From contig NZ_JAQEVU010000001.1 of the NCBI RefSeq assembly GCF_027694345.1, positions 1-64,000 on the forward strand: a DNA stretch of 64,000 bases, given 5' to 3'. Position numbers and translations under genes: made by a program. The notes under the pieces are model-generated. The model did no database searches, had not been told where the DNA came from, and saw nothing but the letters and a program-made list of their open reading frames with translations. How positions within the stretch are numbered: the first letter of the stretch is position 1; every line of letters starts with the position of its first letter. Origin of the DNA: Varibaculum timonense_A. Its GTDB lineage: Bacteria; Actinomycetota; Actinomycetes; Actinomycetales; Actinomycetaceae. Shown here piece after piece: positions 8,093 to 15,534 of the stretch.

Positions 8093-9310
8093 TTAAGCAA
8101 CCGGATTACCGCATTGAGGACAGAATTTCGGTTTCGGGTCGCCTAACCGGTTACCACAGTTAGAACAGAATCCCCCGGGAGTAGGGGCGGCTGGCTGGGG
8201 TTGGCCGCAGTTAGAACAAAACTTGCCACTGTTTTTGGCTCCGCACTGGCAATCCCAAGCATTGCCAGTGTTATTTCCCCCGGTAAAACTATTAGCTGCG
8301 CTGGATTGCTGATTGAACTTTTCCTGGGAAGCCATTTGGGATTGATTAGAGGCGGAGGCGGCCTGCATAAAACCTCCGGCCGCGTTCATGCCCATGCCTA
8401 CCCCCATCATTGCCATACCAGCACCGGCAGGATTAGAACCAGCATTTTGAATACCGGTACCGACCGCGCCTTGTACAAACCCTTCGCGGATAGAGGGGTC
8501 TTGCAGCATAGCGCCCTGGTTGCGCATATCAATCATCTTGCGCGACTGCTCATCGTAGGAGATAGAGGCGATACCTACGGCTTGCACCTCAATACCACGC
8601 TGGTCTGCCCATTCTTCGTCAAGAACGCTACGCATATAGCGTGATAATTCGGTCATATGAGATTGCACCTGAGAGATGCGAATCCCGTCCAAACTCATTT
8701 TATTTAGGGCTACGGAAAAAGCTTCCAGGAATTCTGCTTGATACTGTTCCTTAATATCGTCAATATGTACCCGTTCAGCATCCCGAGGGATAGCTTCCAT
8801 ATAAAACTTAATGGGATCAACTATCCGGATAGAATAGGTTCCATGCGCCCTCAAAAATAGTTCTGCATTATAAAAATTATCGAAATATTGAACCGCATTC
8901 GGGGTGCCAAATTTAATGCCCTTGATTTCCTGAAGGTTTACAAAAAATGCTTTTTGTTGCCCCGAGGGCGCGCCCCCGAACTTAAACCGTTCCCAGGTGT
9001 CTTTTAATGCGCCCTTAAAATCACCCGTAAATATAGAGGGCGCAGTGCTGGAACTGTAGGTGTAAGCCCCCGGTTCAGTTGAAACATCAACAATTTTGCC
9101 GGAGTCGGTAATCAGCATAGCTTGCTTGTCGTAAACCAAGATTTTAGAGCCATCAGAAATGATTGCCCCAGTGCCGGTGTTATTACCTCGTATTTGCTGC
9201 CCGCGCACAAATACGATGCCTTCGCCCATATCTTGAGCGCTAATAGCATCTAGCCATTGATCTTGTAGCGCGCCACCAATAGCCCCGGAAACTGCTTGAA
9301 ATAATCCCAT
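8093..9310 (-). CDS. SPFH-domain protein with C-terminal zinc ribbons (YdjI-like)
   Basis: 405 residues. An SPFH/virion-core-like domain spans about 15-270 (EGIVFVRGQQIRG; helical part near QSHMTELSRYMR). A Gly/Met/Ala-rich stretch (about 280-315) and a Gln/Asn/Ser-rich linker follow. The C-terminus has three CxxC pairs arranged as zinc ribbons (CQCGAKNSGKFCSNCG, FCSNCGNRLG, KFCPQCGNP). Such proteins scaffold membrane microdomains; Bacillus YdjI is the closest known type. AAGGAA precedes ATG 9310. It is part of the cluster with the TPM and zinc-ribbon genes. Confidence 0.82.
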   Translation of the reverse strand: MGLFQAVSGAIGGALQDQWLDAISAQDMGEGIVFVRGQQIRGNNTGTGAIISDGSKILVYDKQAMLITDSGKIVDVSTEPGAYTYSSSTAPSIFTGDFKGALKDTWERFKFGGAPSGQQKAFFVNLQEIKGIKFGTPNAVQYFDNFYNAELFLRAHGTYSIRIVDPIKFYMEAIPRDAERVHIDDIKEQYQAEFLEAFSVALNKMSLDGIRISQVQSHMTELSRYMRSVLDEEWADQRGIEVQAVGIASISYDEQSRKMIDMRNQGAMLQDPSIREGFVQGAVGTGIQNAGSNPAGAGMAMMGVGMGMNAAGGFMQAASASNQSQMASQEKFNQQSSAANSFTGGNNTGNAWDCQCGAKNSGKFCSNCGQPQPAAPTPGGFCSNCGNRLGDPKPKFCPQCGNPVA

Positions 9311-9394
9311 GGTATTTTTCCTTATCGAAATGAATAAAACTGCTATTCCATTTTCCCTGTTTTATGAGTTTAACAGGGAAAATACTCGCAAGTT

Positions 9395-9838
9395 TCAGGA
9401 GATAATGCTGTTTTGAATCGCGTTGCCAATCGCCATAGCGATAGAGGGTAGAAATATCACTACCAAGAAAACGATTAGCGGCATGGTCTTGGGGCGGGAT
9501 TTAATCAGGGCGATTAATCCCAGAATGAATGCCACCAGGTTGAGGATAGAAGCCACCGCCAAGAACAGTATTCGTTTGGTGTCGGCAGCCTGAGCTGCGG
9601 AGAAATCGAGGTTGGAGATGGCGCTAGCTCCCATTTTAGCTGCTAGAACATAGCCCAGGATTATCAAGATAGAGGCCGCAATAGTCAATCCTAAAGCTAT
9701 AAACGCCATCTTCTTCTTTACAACGACCGCCGGGGCTGGGGGTACGTAACCGTTTACGGGGGGCATATTTGCTGGGTTAGAGGCGCTAAGGTTCGCGCCA
9801 GATGCGTTCATATTCGGAGGAATTGGTTGGCCAGTCAT
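9395..9838 (-). CDS. Small membrane protein with Pro/Asn-rich N-terminus
   Basis: 147 residues. A Pro/Asn-rich cytoplasmic N-terminus (1-40) is followed by three hydrophobic helices (about 42-70, 85-110, 115-140). I recognise no family beyond a general resemblance to actinobacterial DUF4190/DUF4064-type membrane proteins. It is first on the strand before the SPFH, zinc-ribbon and TPM genes and is preceded by the shared motif at 9937-9955, so it may be the promoter-proximal gene of the membrane-stress operon. Confidence 0.65.
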   Translation of the reverse strand: MTGQPIPPNMNASGANLSASNPANMPPVNGYVPPAPAVVVKKKMAFIALGLTIAASILIILGYVLAAKMGASAISNLDFSAAQAADTKRILFLAVASILNLVAFILGLIALIKSRPKTMPLIVFLVVIFLPSIAMAIGNAIQNSIIS

Positions 9839-10275
9839 GATAACTCCTTGGAAAATAGGTCGCTTTTTATATCTCCGGTCTAGCTACTTAAGAAAGCCCG
9901 TATTATCAAGATAGCGAGAAGCTATGAGCTTGTTTACACCCAAAAGGGTGAAAATCCGGTTTTAAGGCAGGGTGGGAGCTAAGAACGGTGAGCTGCCCCT
10001 ACCGCCCATTCATAGATATTTTGAAACCGAGTAGGGAGTGCTAGAGCAGGCGGGGGCGTCCTATGGGATTCAGGTTTGGGTAAGCTACGTGGCGCCTCAT
10101 GTCAATTTGAGCGCGAAGTTATAGCTAATCGGCAAGGAGTTGGGTAAAATCGAAGCAGGTAACACGCCGGTTCTTTACCCAATATTGCAGCAAGGAGCTA
10201 TCTTCCGATGACTTTGTAATCTCTGCTCAGCTCAGCTGAGACGCTGCCCCTAATCGTTGCGTCCTGGAGATTATT
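9839..10275. other. Intergenic region between divergent genes
   Basis: These 437 bases separate the minus-strand membrane operon from the plus-strand ABC-F gene. Besides the motif at 9937-9955 there is a CTCAGCTGAG palindrome near 10231 and several tiny ORFs of 3-6 codons ahead of the ABC-F gene, one (10063) after a G-rich stretch. These could form a translation-attenuation leader, but nothing is conclusive. Confidence 0.4.
9937..9955. promoter_or_regulatory. Shared inverted-repeat motif, copy 2
   Basis: CACCCAAAAGGGTGAAAAT lies about 100 bp upstream of the start at 9838. Its last 17 bases are identical to 731-747. Arms CACCC/GGGTG flank AAAA. Position upstream of a minus-strand operon in both cases suggests an operator or activator site. 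Confidence 0.45.
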
Positions 10276-11910
10276 ATGTCTGTCATCAGTCTCGAAAATA
10301 TTTCTTTTTCCTACTCCTCTAAACCGCTGCTCGAAAACATCAGTTTGCAGGTAGGGGAGGGGGAGCGTGCCTTTCTAATTGGTCGAAATGGTTGCGGGAA
10401 AACCACCCTACTTCGGATTGCCTCCCAGATTCTCTTGCCAGAACAAGGCAAGGTCAAAATCGAGGGAGCAAATAGTGAGTTCTTCCAGGTGCCGGCGATT
10501 GAACATTTTCGGGGCAGCGCCAGAGATTACCTGGACTGCGCGTTGCGTCCTCTGCGAAATATCGCTACCCAGTTTGAAGATGCAACGGCTGAACTTGGTA
10601 AAGGTGTGGGCAATGTCCAGGCGGAGCGCCGCTATGACCAGCTGCTTTCCTTAATGAGCGGTTTTGATATTTGGTCGCTTCAGACGCGGGTCACTGAAGT
10701 TTTAGCGAGGCTGGGATTGAGGGAGCTCACCGGGGCAGGAGGTGAGCGCAGTCTAAGCAGTATCTCCCCGGGGGAGCGGGGGCGCCTGCAACTGGCGGTC
10801 ACGCTAATAATGAAGCCCCAGGTGTTGATTTTGGATGAACCCACCAATCATTTAGACGAGGATGCCATCAGTTTTCTAGTAGAAACCGTGAAGAACTGGA
10901 CAGGCGCAGTTTTGATGTCGAGTCACGACCGAGCATTTATCGAGGATACTGCCACGGTTATTTACGATATGGACGCAGAAGTATGGAATGAACTCGCTAA
11001 AGCTACTGGTAGCACTCAGGTAACCGGTCTTTATCGCTGCGCCGGTACTTACTCGAAATACTTAACCGAGAAAACAAATGCTCGCCGTAAGCACCGTGAC
11101 TTACATATAGCTCAGCAGGCCGAAAAACGGTTATTGAGAAAACACCGTCAGGAAGCTAGCAAGATAGCTCGCGGGGGAGTGCGCCTGGCTAGCGCTGAGG
11201 GTAAAGCCAAAAAGTTTTTTGCAGATCGCGCCGCTGCTACCGCGCAGCGGCGAATGCGAAATGACGATAAAAGAGGTGAACGCCTTAGCGGCCAGGAAGT
11301 ACGCAAACCCCGTAGCTACGAGCTGACTTTCAAGTTTAAGCAACCTGCTACGTGCACCGGAGTAGCGGTAGCTGCACGTAATGCCGCAGTTGCCGGTCGC
11401 TTGGCGGCGCTCAGTTTCGATTTGTTTTATGGTGAGCATCTGCTGATTACTGGTACTAACGGTTCTGGAAAAACTACCCTTTTGACTTGGATTTATCGCG
11501 GGCAGCCACCCGAGGGCACGCAAAATAGCGGTAGTATCACCGGTGAGCGGAAGGTCGGAATGGTTCCTCAGCAGCTTCCCCAGGAGGGCGACCCCGGATT
11601 CACTAGCCCCATTTGGGAAAATGGTATTGGCGAGGTCGGCAAAGGCGTCCTCCATCCGTCCCTGTGGACTAATCCTATCCCGAAACTTTCAGCCGGAAAC
11701 CAGCGGCGAGCCCAGATTGCGTTAGCGCTGGCTGCCTCGCCCTCTTTGCTAATAATTGATGAGCCCACCAACTACCTGGATTTGCAGGCGATGCAAGCAT
11801 TGGAAGAAGCCATGAAGGCGTGGACAGGAACTCTAGTTGTAGCCAGCCATGACCGGTGGCTAATCAACCATTGGCAAGGTAGAAAGGGAAAACTCTTGAA
11901 TAGGCACTAA
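10276..11910 (+). CDS. ABC-F family ATPase
   Basis: 544 residues with two ABC domains and no membrane segment. Domain 1 has Walker A GRNGCGKTT (36-44), signature SPGERGR and Walker B LILDEPTNHLD. A basic, Arg/Lys-rich helical linker (about 260-350) corresponds to the P-site tRNA interaction motif. Domain 2 has GTNGSGKTT (about 396), SAGNQRR and LLIIDEPTNYLD. ABC-F proteins act on the ribosome, some as antibiotic-resistance factors; an assignment to resistance or housekeeping is not possible here. CTGGAGA precedes the ATG. It stands alone as a single-gene unit. Confidence 0.88.
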   Translation: MSVISLENISFSYSSKPLLENISLQVGEGERAFLIGRNGCGKTTLLRIASQILLPEQGKVKIEGANSEFFQVPAIEHFRGSARDYLDCALRPLRNIATQFEDATAELGKGVGNVQAERRYDQLLSLMSGFDIWSLQTRVTEVLARLGLRELTGAGGERSLSSISPGERGRLQLAVTLIMKPQVLILDEPTNHLDEDAISFLVETVKNWTGAVLMSSHDRAFIEDTATVIYDMDAEVWNELAKATGSTQVTGLYRCAGTYSKYLTEKTNARRKHRDLHIAQQAEKRLLRKHRQEASKIARGGVRLASAEGKAKKFFADRAAATAQRRMRNDDKRGERLSGQEVRKPRSYELTFKFKQPATCTGVAVAARNAAVAGRLAALSFDLFYGEHLLITGTNGSGKTTLLTWIYRGQPPEGTQNSGSITGERKVGMVPQQLPQEGDPGFTSPIWENGIGEVGKGVLHPSLWTNPIPKLSAGNQRRAQIALALAASPSLLIIDEPTNYLDLQAMQALEEAMKAWTGTLVVASHDRWLINHWQGRKGKLLNRH

Positions 11911-11952
11911 CAATTATTTTAATATGTATGTGCAAACGTCAAGGAGGGGTTG

Positions 11953-12249
11953 ATGGGCGCTAGCACTTTAACTGTAAGAATTGATAGCGGGTTAAAAGAA
12001 GAAACAGCAAAAGTGGTGGAGAACTACGGTCTTGATTTATCTTCGGTTATCCGCGCATTTTTCACTGAAATAGTGAACACTGAGTCCATCCCGCTGTCCT
12101 TTGATTATCGGCGACCGAATGCCGAGAGTTTGGAATCGATTCGTGAAACCGAGCAAATGATTTCGCAGGGTGACGGACGAAGCTATGCAACTGGCCGAGA
12201 TGTTATCGAAGCAGCGTGCAATGTGAAACATAAGCGGTCTGGCGAATAG
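11953..12249 (+). CDS. RelB/DinJ-type antitoxin, no adjacent toxin
   Basis: 98 residues. A ribbon-helix-helix N-terminus (STLTVRIDSGLKEE... LSSVIRAFF) and the 'ESIPLSF' segment are typical of RelB/DinJ antitoxins. AGGAGGGG lies 3 nt before ATG 11953. No RelE/YafQ-like gene follows; the next ORF is a small membrane protein. It may be an orphan antitoxin able to act on the nearby YafQ toxin, but its different sequence makes that uncertain. Confidence 0.7.
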   Translation: MGASTLTVRIDSGLKEETAKVVENYGLDLSSVIRAFFTEIVNTESIPLSFDYRRPNAESLESIRETEQMISQGDGRSYATGRDVIEAACNVKHKRSGE

Positions 12250-12265
12250 AGTGGGGGAAACAGTT

Positions 12266-12475
12266 ATGCGGTGGTCCGAGAATCCCGATTTGTACTGGGT
12301 TATTGGTTGCTGCTTGGCGGGTTGTAGTGGAATTTTCGCGGTACTACTGTTTTTCGGAGCAGTCAGCGTAATTACTGGTGTAGCTAATATTTTTTCGACC
12401 TTAGCGCTTGCCATTACTTGTTATGCTATTAGCTATCGCTTCAAACGAACTGCAACTGACTCAGATGAACACTAA
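12266..12475 (+). CDS. Small two-helix membrane protein
   Basis: 69 residues. Two hydrophobic helices (about 9-31 and 34-55) are followed by a charged tail ending DSDEH. GGGGGAA lies about 7 nt before ATG 12266; a GTG 15 nt upstream lacks a site. It begins 16 nt after the orphan antitoxin, so they are probably co-transcribed. No family recognised; a membrane toxin partner is a speculation only. Confidence 0.5.
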   Translation: MRWSENPDLYWVIGCCLAGCSGIFAVLLFFGAVSVITGVANIFSTLALAITCYAISYRFKRTATDSDEH

Positions 12476-12487
12476 GCAAAGCGGGTT

Positions 12488-12772
12488 CTAAAACAGGTCA
12501 TCGTGAGACCCGGTTCGGGTGAGTACCAACAATAGCTCGCTTTTCTCAACTCGGTATATCAGTAGCCAATCTCCCTCGAGGTGAATTTCGCGGTATCCTT
12601 TCCACTGACCTTGCAACGCGTGGTCGCGATACCGGGTTCGTAACTCGTCGCGATTCTGAGCCAATAGGGCTGCAACTGCGCGTGCCAACTTCGACGGATT
12701 GTAATGCTTTTTGAACAGTGCCTTCGCGTCGCGTTTGAACTGAGAGGTGCGAAAGACTCTAGTCAGCTTCAT
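12488..12772 (-). CDS. yafQ: YafQ-family mRNA interferase toxin
   Basis: 94 residues. The sequence shows the RelE/YafQ fold pattern: FRTSQFKRDAKALFKKH at the N-terminus, the central HALQGQWKGYREIHLEGDWLLIYR, and the C-terminal LVLTRTGSHDDLF, which contains the family's catalytic His-Asp region. YafQ toxins cleave mRNA in the ribosomal A site. The start overlaps the last 14 nt of the antitoxin gene, the standard coupled arrangement. Complete and apparently functional. Confidence 0.88.
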   Translation of the reverse strand: MKLTRVFRTSQFKRDAKALFKKHYNPSKLARAVAALLAQNRDELRTRYRDHALQGQWKGYREIHLEGDWLLIYRVEKSELLLVLTRTGSHDDLF

Positions 12773-13013
12773 TAAGATCTGCCATTAGCTCAGCTACACT
12801 ATCAAAGGAAGCTCCGGTGCGGGATTCGGCTTCAGCACGAGCCAGTAGGTTGGCTGAATTTTCCCGGCGCGGCGTGAACGGAATACCGTTGCTGGCAATC
12901 GACTGCCTCAGAAATATGTTAATTGCAGTGCTCATATCTAACCCCAGGTCGCGGAACAGCTCCGCGGCCTGACTTTTCGTCTGGTCATCAGTTCGGAAGG
13001 ATATGTTAGCCAC
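12759..13013 (-). CDS. dinJ: DinJ-family antitoxin
   Basis: 84 residues from GTG 13013 (ANISFRTDDQTK...), a typical DinJ N-terminus; a reading from TTG 13037 would add eight unlikely residues. The ribbon-helix-helix region (about 1-50, LGLDMSTAINIFLRQSI) should bind DNA and dimerise, and the tail should wrap the toxin. Family knowledge predicts autorepression through sites upstream of 13013. Partner of the overlapping yafQ. Confidence 0.85.
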   Translation of the reverse strand: MANISFRTDDQTKSQAAELFRDLGLDMSTAINIFLRQSIASNGIPFTPRRENSANLLARAEAESRTGASFDSVAELMADLNEAD

Positions 13014-13065
13014 CAGAAGCACCCTCTTTCCATGCAATTGCTACTACTATGTACCTACAATAGCA

Positions 13066-13212
13066 TTAATTTTGCGTGAAATTAATAGCTAAGATATCAT
13101 CATTGCTGAGCGTTCCCGGTCGAGGGTTACTAACGTGCATGACTTGCTTTACCATCGCAGCGAGCTCGCCAAGCGCTTTAACCACAACTTTTGGATCAGG
13201 AGTTGGAGCCAT
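13066..13212 (-). CDS. Tiny ORF overlapping the MNT antitoxin gene
   Basis: 48 residues starting at ATG 13212, inside the last codons of the nucleotidyltransferase gene in another frame (overlap 17 nt). It begins MAPTPDPKVVVKALGELAAM and looks helical with a Pro/Thr-rich end. MNT antitoxins are usually followed by a HEPN toxin overlapping the same way, but this is far too short for an intact HEPN domain and lacks a visible RxxxxH motif. It may be an unrecognised small partner or the remnant of one. Confidence 0.35.
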   Translation of the reverse strand: MAPTPDPKVVVKALGELAAMVKQVMHVSNPRPGTLSNDDILAINFTQN

Positions 13213-13537
13213 GATTTACCGCGATTGCCTGGGAACGTGCGTGCTCTGCCACGTACCCTTGAGAAGAGCTCGGCATAATCTCAACCGGGTTGTGCAGCAT
13301 CTTGCTTAACTCAATTTCTAAAGCTGCCAAGTTGAAGTAGCTTGCACCCGGAAGGAACTCCACCAACAAGTCGTAATCTGAATCTCTGGTTGCTTCGCCC
13401 CTGGCAACCGAACCAAAAACCCAGTATTTTCCAGTGCCTTTATGGCGCTTAATGACATCACGTACGTCCCCCTTGACAGCACGAAGCCGCTCTAGGGATG
13501 GAGCACTCGCTGTAACCGGATTGGTCGTGATTGTCAT
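13196..13537 (-). CDS. MNT-type nucleotidyltransferase (antitoxin-like)
   Basis: 113 residues. The core GSVARGEATRDSDYDLLVEF carries the GSxxRG and DxD motifs of minimal nucleotidyltransferases (about 42-61), and a helix-rich C-terminus ends near SSQGYVAEHARSQAI. Members often serve as antitoxins that AMPylate HEPN toxins. The expected HEPN gene is not present downstream; only the 48-codon ORF overlaps. So this is either an orphan or a reduced system. Confidence 0.8.
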   Translation of the reverse strand: MTITTNPVTASAPSLERLRAVKGDVRDVIKRHKGTGKYWVFGSVARGEATRDSDYDLLVEFLPGASYFNLAALEIELSKMLHNPVEIMPSSSQGYVAEHARSQAIAVNHGSNS

Positions 13538-13575
13538 ACTGCTATCTTAGTTCGTGACTCAAAGATTAAATAGCT

Positions 13576-13857
13576 TTCTTCGCTCGGATCAGAAATGCGA
13601 AAGCAAGCTTTCATATTCACGATCCTCGCTCAGAGCGAGTGTTCGGTCGCTGTGCTCCCTACGACCCTCCTCGTTCGTCGAATAAACAAAAAGAGCAAGC
13701 TCTTTTTGCTTGCTCTCCTCACTTTGAGCGGGTAGTTGCACCTGCGGCGCCTACCCTTCCTCACTCCGGTGACAAGCATTTAAGCACGTTCCGTGCTTGT
13801 GCTTGCACCTCCGTTCAGAGCGGGTGCTCGGTCGCTGCACCCCTGTGACCCTAGAGA
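13576..13857. repeat. Hairpin-rich modular repeat, block 1
   Basis: Module a (13576-13639; GAAAGC/GCTTTC hairpin) is followed by module b (13634-13759; GGTCG.../...CGACC, an 11-bp CAAAAAGAGC-type palindrome, GGGTAG/CTACCC). A further segment with AAGCACG/CGTGCTT pairing follows, and then a partial b. The same modules recur in another order at 14647-14850. Boundaries repeat GAGCGGGT, matching the acceptor end of the tRNA-Gly gene. No ORF is supported in it. Confidence 0.7.
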
Positions 13858-13991
13858 ATATCAAACAGGGGTATATCTAACGAGTTGCAGATGTGTTGGG
13901 GTAGGTATGTCGGCTTTGGAAAAAATGGCATAAACTCCCTAAAGAGGTCTGTTAATTTACAGCCATCCTTTTGCGCGATGTAGGGGGTGTG

Positions 13992-14614
13992 ATGGATAAG
14001 GTTTCAAACGGGGAAGAGGATAATCCCCAGGCTGATACTGGGCAGGTGCTGATTTACCAAAATCCTGATAGCGCCGCTGATATTGAGGTGTATCTTGAAG
14101 GGGAAATGGTATGGCTAACTCAGGCACAGATGGCAGAGTTGTTTCAGTCCTCAAAATCCAATCTCAGTGAGCATATAAAGCATATCTTCGAAGAGGGTGA
14201 ACTGGAGGAAGATTCAGTTGTTCGGAAATTCCGAACAACTGCCGCCGACGGCAAACGCTACTTGGTGACCCACTACAACCTAGACATGATTATTTCATTG
14301 GGATACCGGGTGAAATCGAAAACGGCAACGCAGTTTCGTAAGTGGGCAACCGAGCGGCTAAAAGAGTATTTAATCAAGGGCTTTGCTCTTGATGATCAGC
14401 GGTTGAAAAACTTCGGTGGCGGCTCCTACTGGCGTGAGCTGTTGGAGCGCATTCGTGACATTCGTTCTTCAGAAAAGGTCATGTACCGGCAAGTTCTTGA
14501 CCTATATGCCACGAGTATTGACTATGACCCGCGTAGTGCTGAGTTAGTTGCGTTTTTTAGATGGTTCAAAATAAACTCCATTACGCCACGCATGGGCACA
14601 CGGCTGGGCATTAG
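13992..14614 (+). pseudogene. RhuM-family gene, frameshifted and 3'-truncated
   Basis: From ATG 13992 (GGGGGTG site) about 190 codons match the RhuM virulence-protein family: VLIYQNPDSAADIEVYLEGE, VWLTQAQMAELF, SEHIKHIFEEGEL and YRQVLDLYATSIDYDPRS. At TTTTTTAGATGG (14553-14564) one base has been lost. The expected continuation FFKMVQNKLHYATHGHTAGH is in the next frame and stops at 14612-14614. Family members run to about 330 residues, so the C-terminal third is missing and repeat sequence follows. Family function is poorly defined. The gene is a relic of an accessory island. Confidence 0.8.
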
Positions 14615-14646
14615 CCCCACAATTCGGAATTCGGGCATTAGCCCAG
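14604..14646. repeat. Duplicated GGGCATTAGCCC hairpin
   Basis: GGGCATTAGCCC occurs twice about 30 bp apart at the break point of the RhuM relic, separated by CAATTCGGAATTCG. Each copy is a small hairpin. It marks the junction between the truncated gene and the modular repeat. Confidence 0.55.
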
Positions 14647-14850
14647 ACTTTGAGCGGGTGCTCGGTCGCTGCGCTCCCTGCGACCCTCCTCGCCTGCAAC
14701 CCTCCTCGTTCGTCGAATAAGCAAAAAGAGCAAGCTCTTTTTGCTTGCTCTCCTCACTTCGAGCGGGTAGTTGCACCTGTGGTGCCTACCCTTCTTCGCT
14801 CGGATCAGAAATATGAAAGCAAGCTTTCACATTCACGATCCTCACTCAGA
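14647..14850. repeat. Hairpin-rich modular repeat, block 2
   Basis: Module b (about 14652-14793) followed by module a (about 14791-14852), near-identical to the units at 13576-13759 but in the reverse order. It runs directly into the 3' end of tRNA-Gly. The GCAAAAAGAGC/GCTCTTTTTGC stem (about 14720-14745) and GGGTAG/CTACCC stem are conserved. Confidence 0.7.
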
Positions 14851-14920
14851 GCGGGTGACGAGAATCGAACTCGCCTCTACAGCTTGGGAAGCTGTCGTTC
14901 TACCGATGAACTACACCCGC
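14850..14920 (-). tRNA. tRNA-Gly (anticodon CCC)
   Basis: On the minus strand the acceptor arms GCGGGTG/CACCCGC pair. The D-arm GTAGTTCATCGGTAGAAC, the anticodon stem ACAGC/GCTGT with loop TTCCCAA, and the T-arm GGCGAGTTCGATTCTCGTC are all recognisable. Anticodon is CCC. The CCA end is not encoded. The repeat block abuts its 3' end, a common integration-site arrangement. Confidence 0.95.
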
Positions 14921-15056
14921 GTTGGCATCTAGCCACCGTTAGAGTATAACCAGTAGCGGCGCTCCGCTCAAAACGAGCGAATAAAGTAAGAATAAAAAAA
15001 CCGTTAATGATGAGCTAAGCGAATAACTGGAGCTTATCGACACCAGGGAGGGACAA

Positions 15057-15467
15057 ATGACTTTCGTAGTAGCACTCGCGGCCATTTGCGATAGCAAACT
15101 ACTCTGCGCGCAGCGTTCCTACCCGGAAAAACTACGCGGCAAATGGGAACTACCAGGCGGAAAAGTGCGTGAGGGTGAGGAAGCGGTAGCAGCGTTAGTT
15201 AGGGAAATAAAAGAGGAACTCGATTGGGAGATTCCGCCTTCGCAGCTGAACCAAATCCTGCCCGGTCCGCTCCCGGCAGGAAACTGGCCGCTACTAAAAG
15301 GTGCCCAGATGCGAGTGCTGCTTTATCATCCCCGCGACCTACCTGCCCTGCAAGCAGGGGATTCGCACTTAAGTTTACAGTGGAGCCCGGCAGAAAAAGT
15401 AACGCAGCTAGACTGGCTAGAACCCGACCTACCTATCGCCGAAGCGTTAAGTCGTGTCCTGAAATAA
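15057..15467 (+). CDS. NUDIX hydrolase, MutT-like
   Basis: 136 residues. The NUDIX box GGKVREGEEAVAALVREIKEEL (about 36-57) is complete, with the expected Glu residues. The N-terminus (ALAAICDSKLLCAQRS) and length fit MutT-type (d)NTP pyrophosphohydrolases that clear 8-oxo-dGTP or act on CTP. GGGAGGG precedes the ATG. It is convergent with glpC, whose stop lies 68 bp away, and is probably monocistronic. Confidence 0.85.
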   Translation: MTFVVALAAICDSKLLCAQRSYPEKLRGKWELPGGKVREGEEAVAALVREIKEELDWEIPPSQLNQILPGPLPAGNWPLLKGAQMRVLLYHPRDLPALQAGDSHLSLQWSPAEKVTQLDWLEPDLPIAEALSRVLK

Positions 15468-15534
15468 CCAGCCTAGCTGCCTCCTCAAAATAGATATCAA
15501 GTCAGCGGAGCTAAAAGCCCCAGCTAACCCAGCA

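Noticed and set aside
9351..9382. TTTTCCCTGTT/AACAGGGAAAA palindrome as terminator
   Set aside because: The stem ends in A's rather than a U-tract on the transcribed strand, so it is not an intrinsic terminator; perhaps a protein site.
10063..10083. Leader peptide (six codons) before the ABC-F gene
   Set aside because: A G-rich stretch precedes it, but no anti-terminator pair or conserved pattern supports attenuation.
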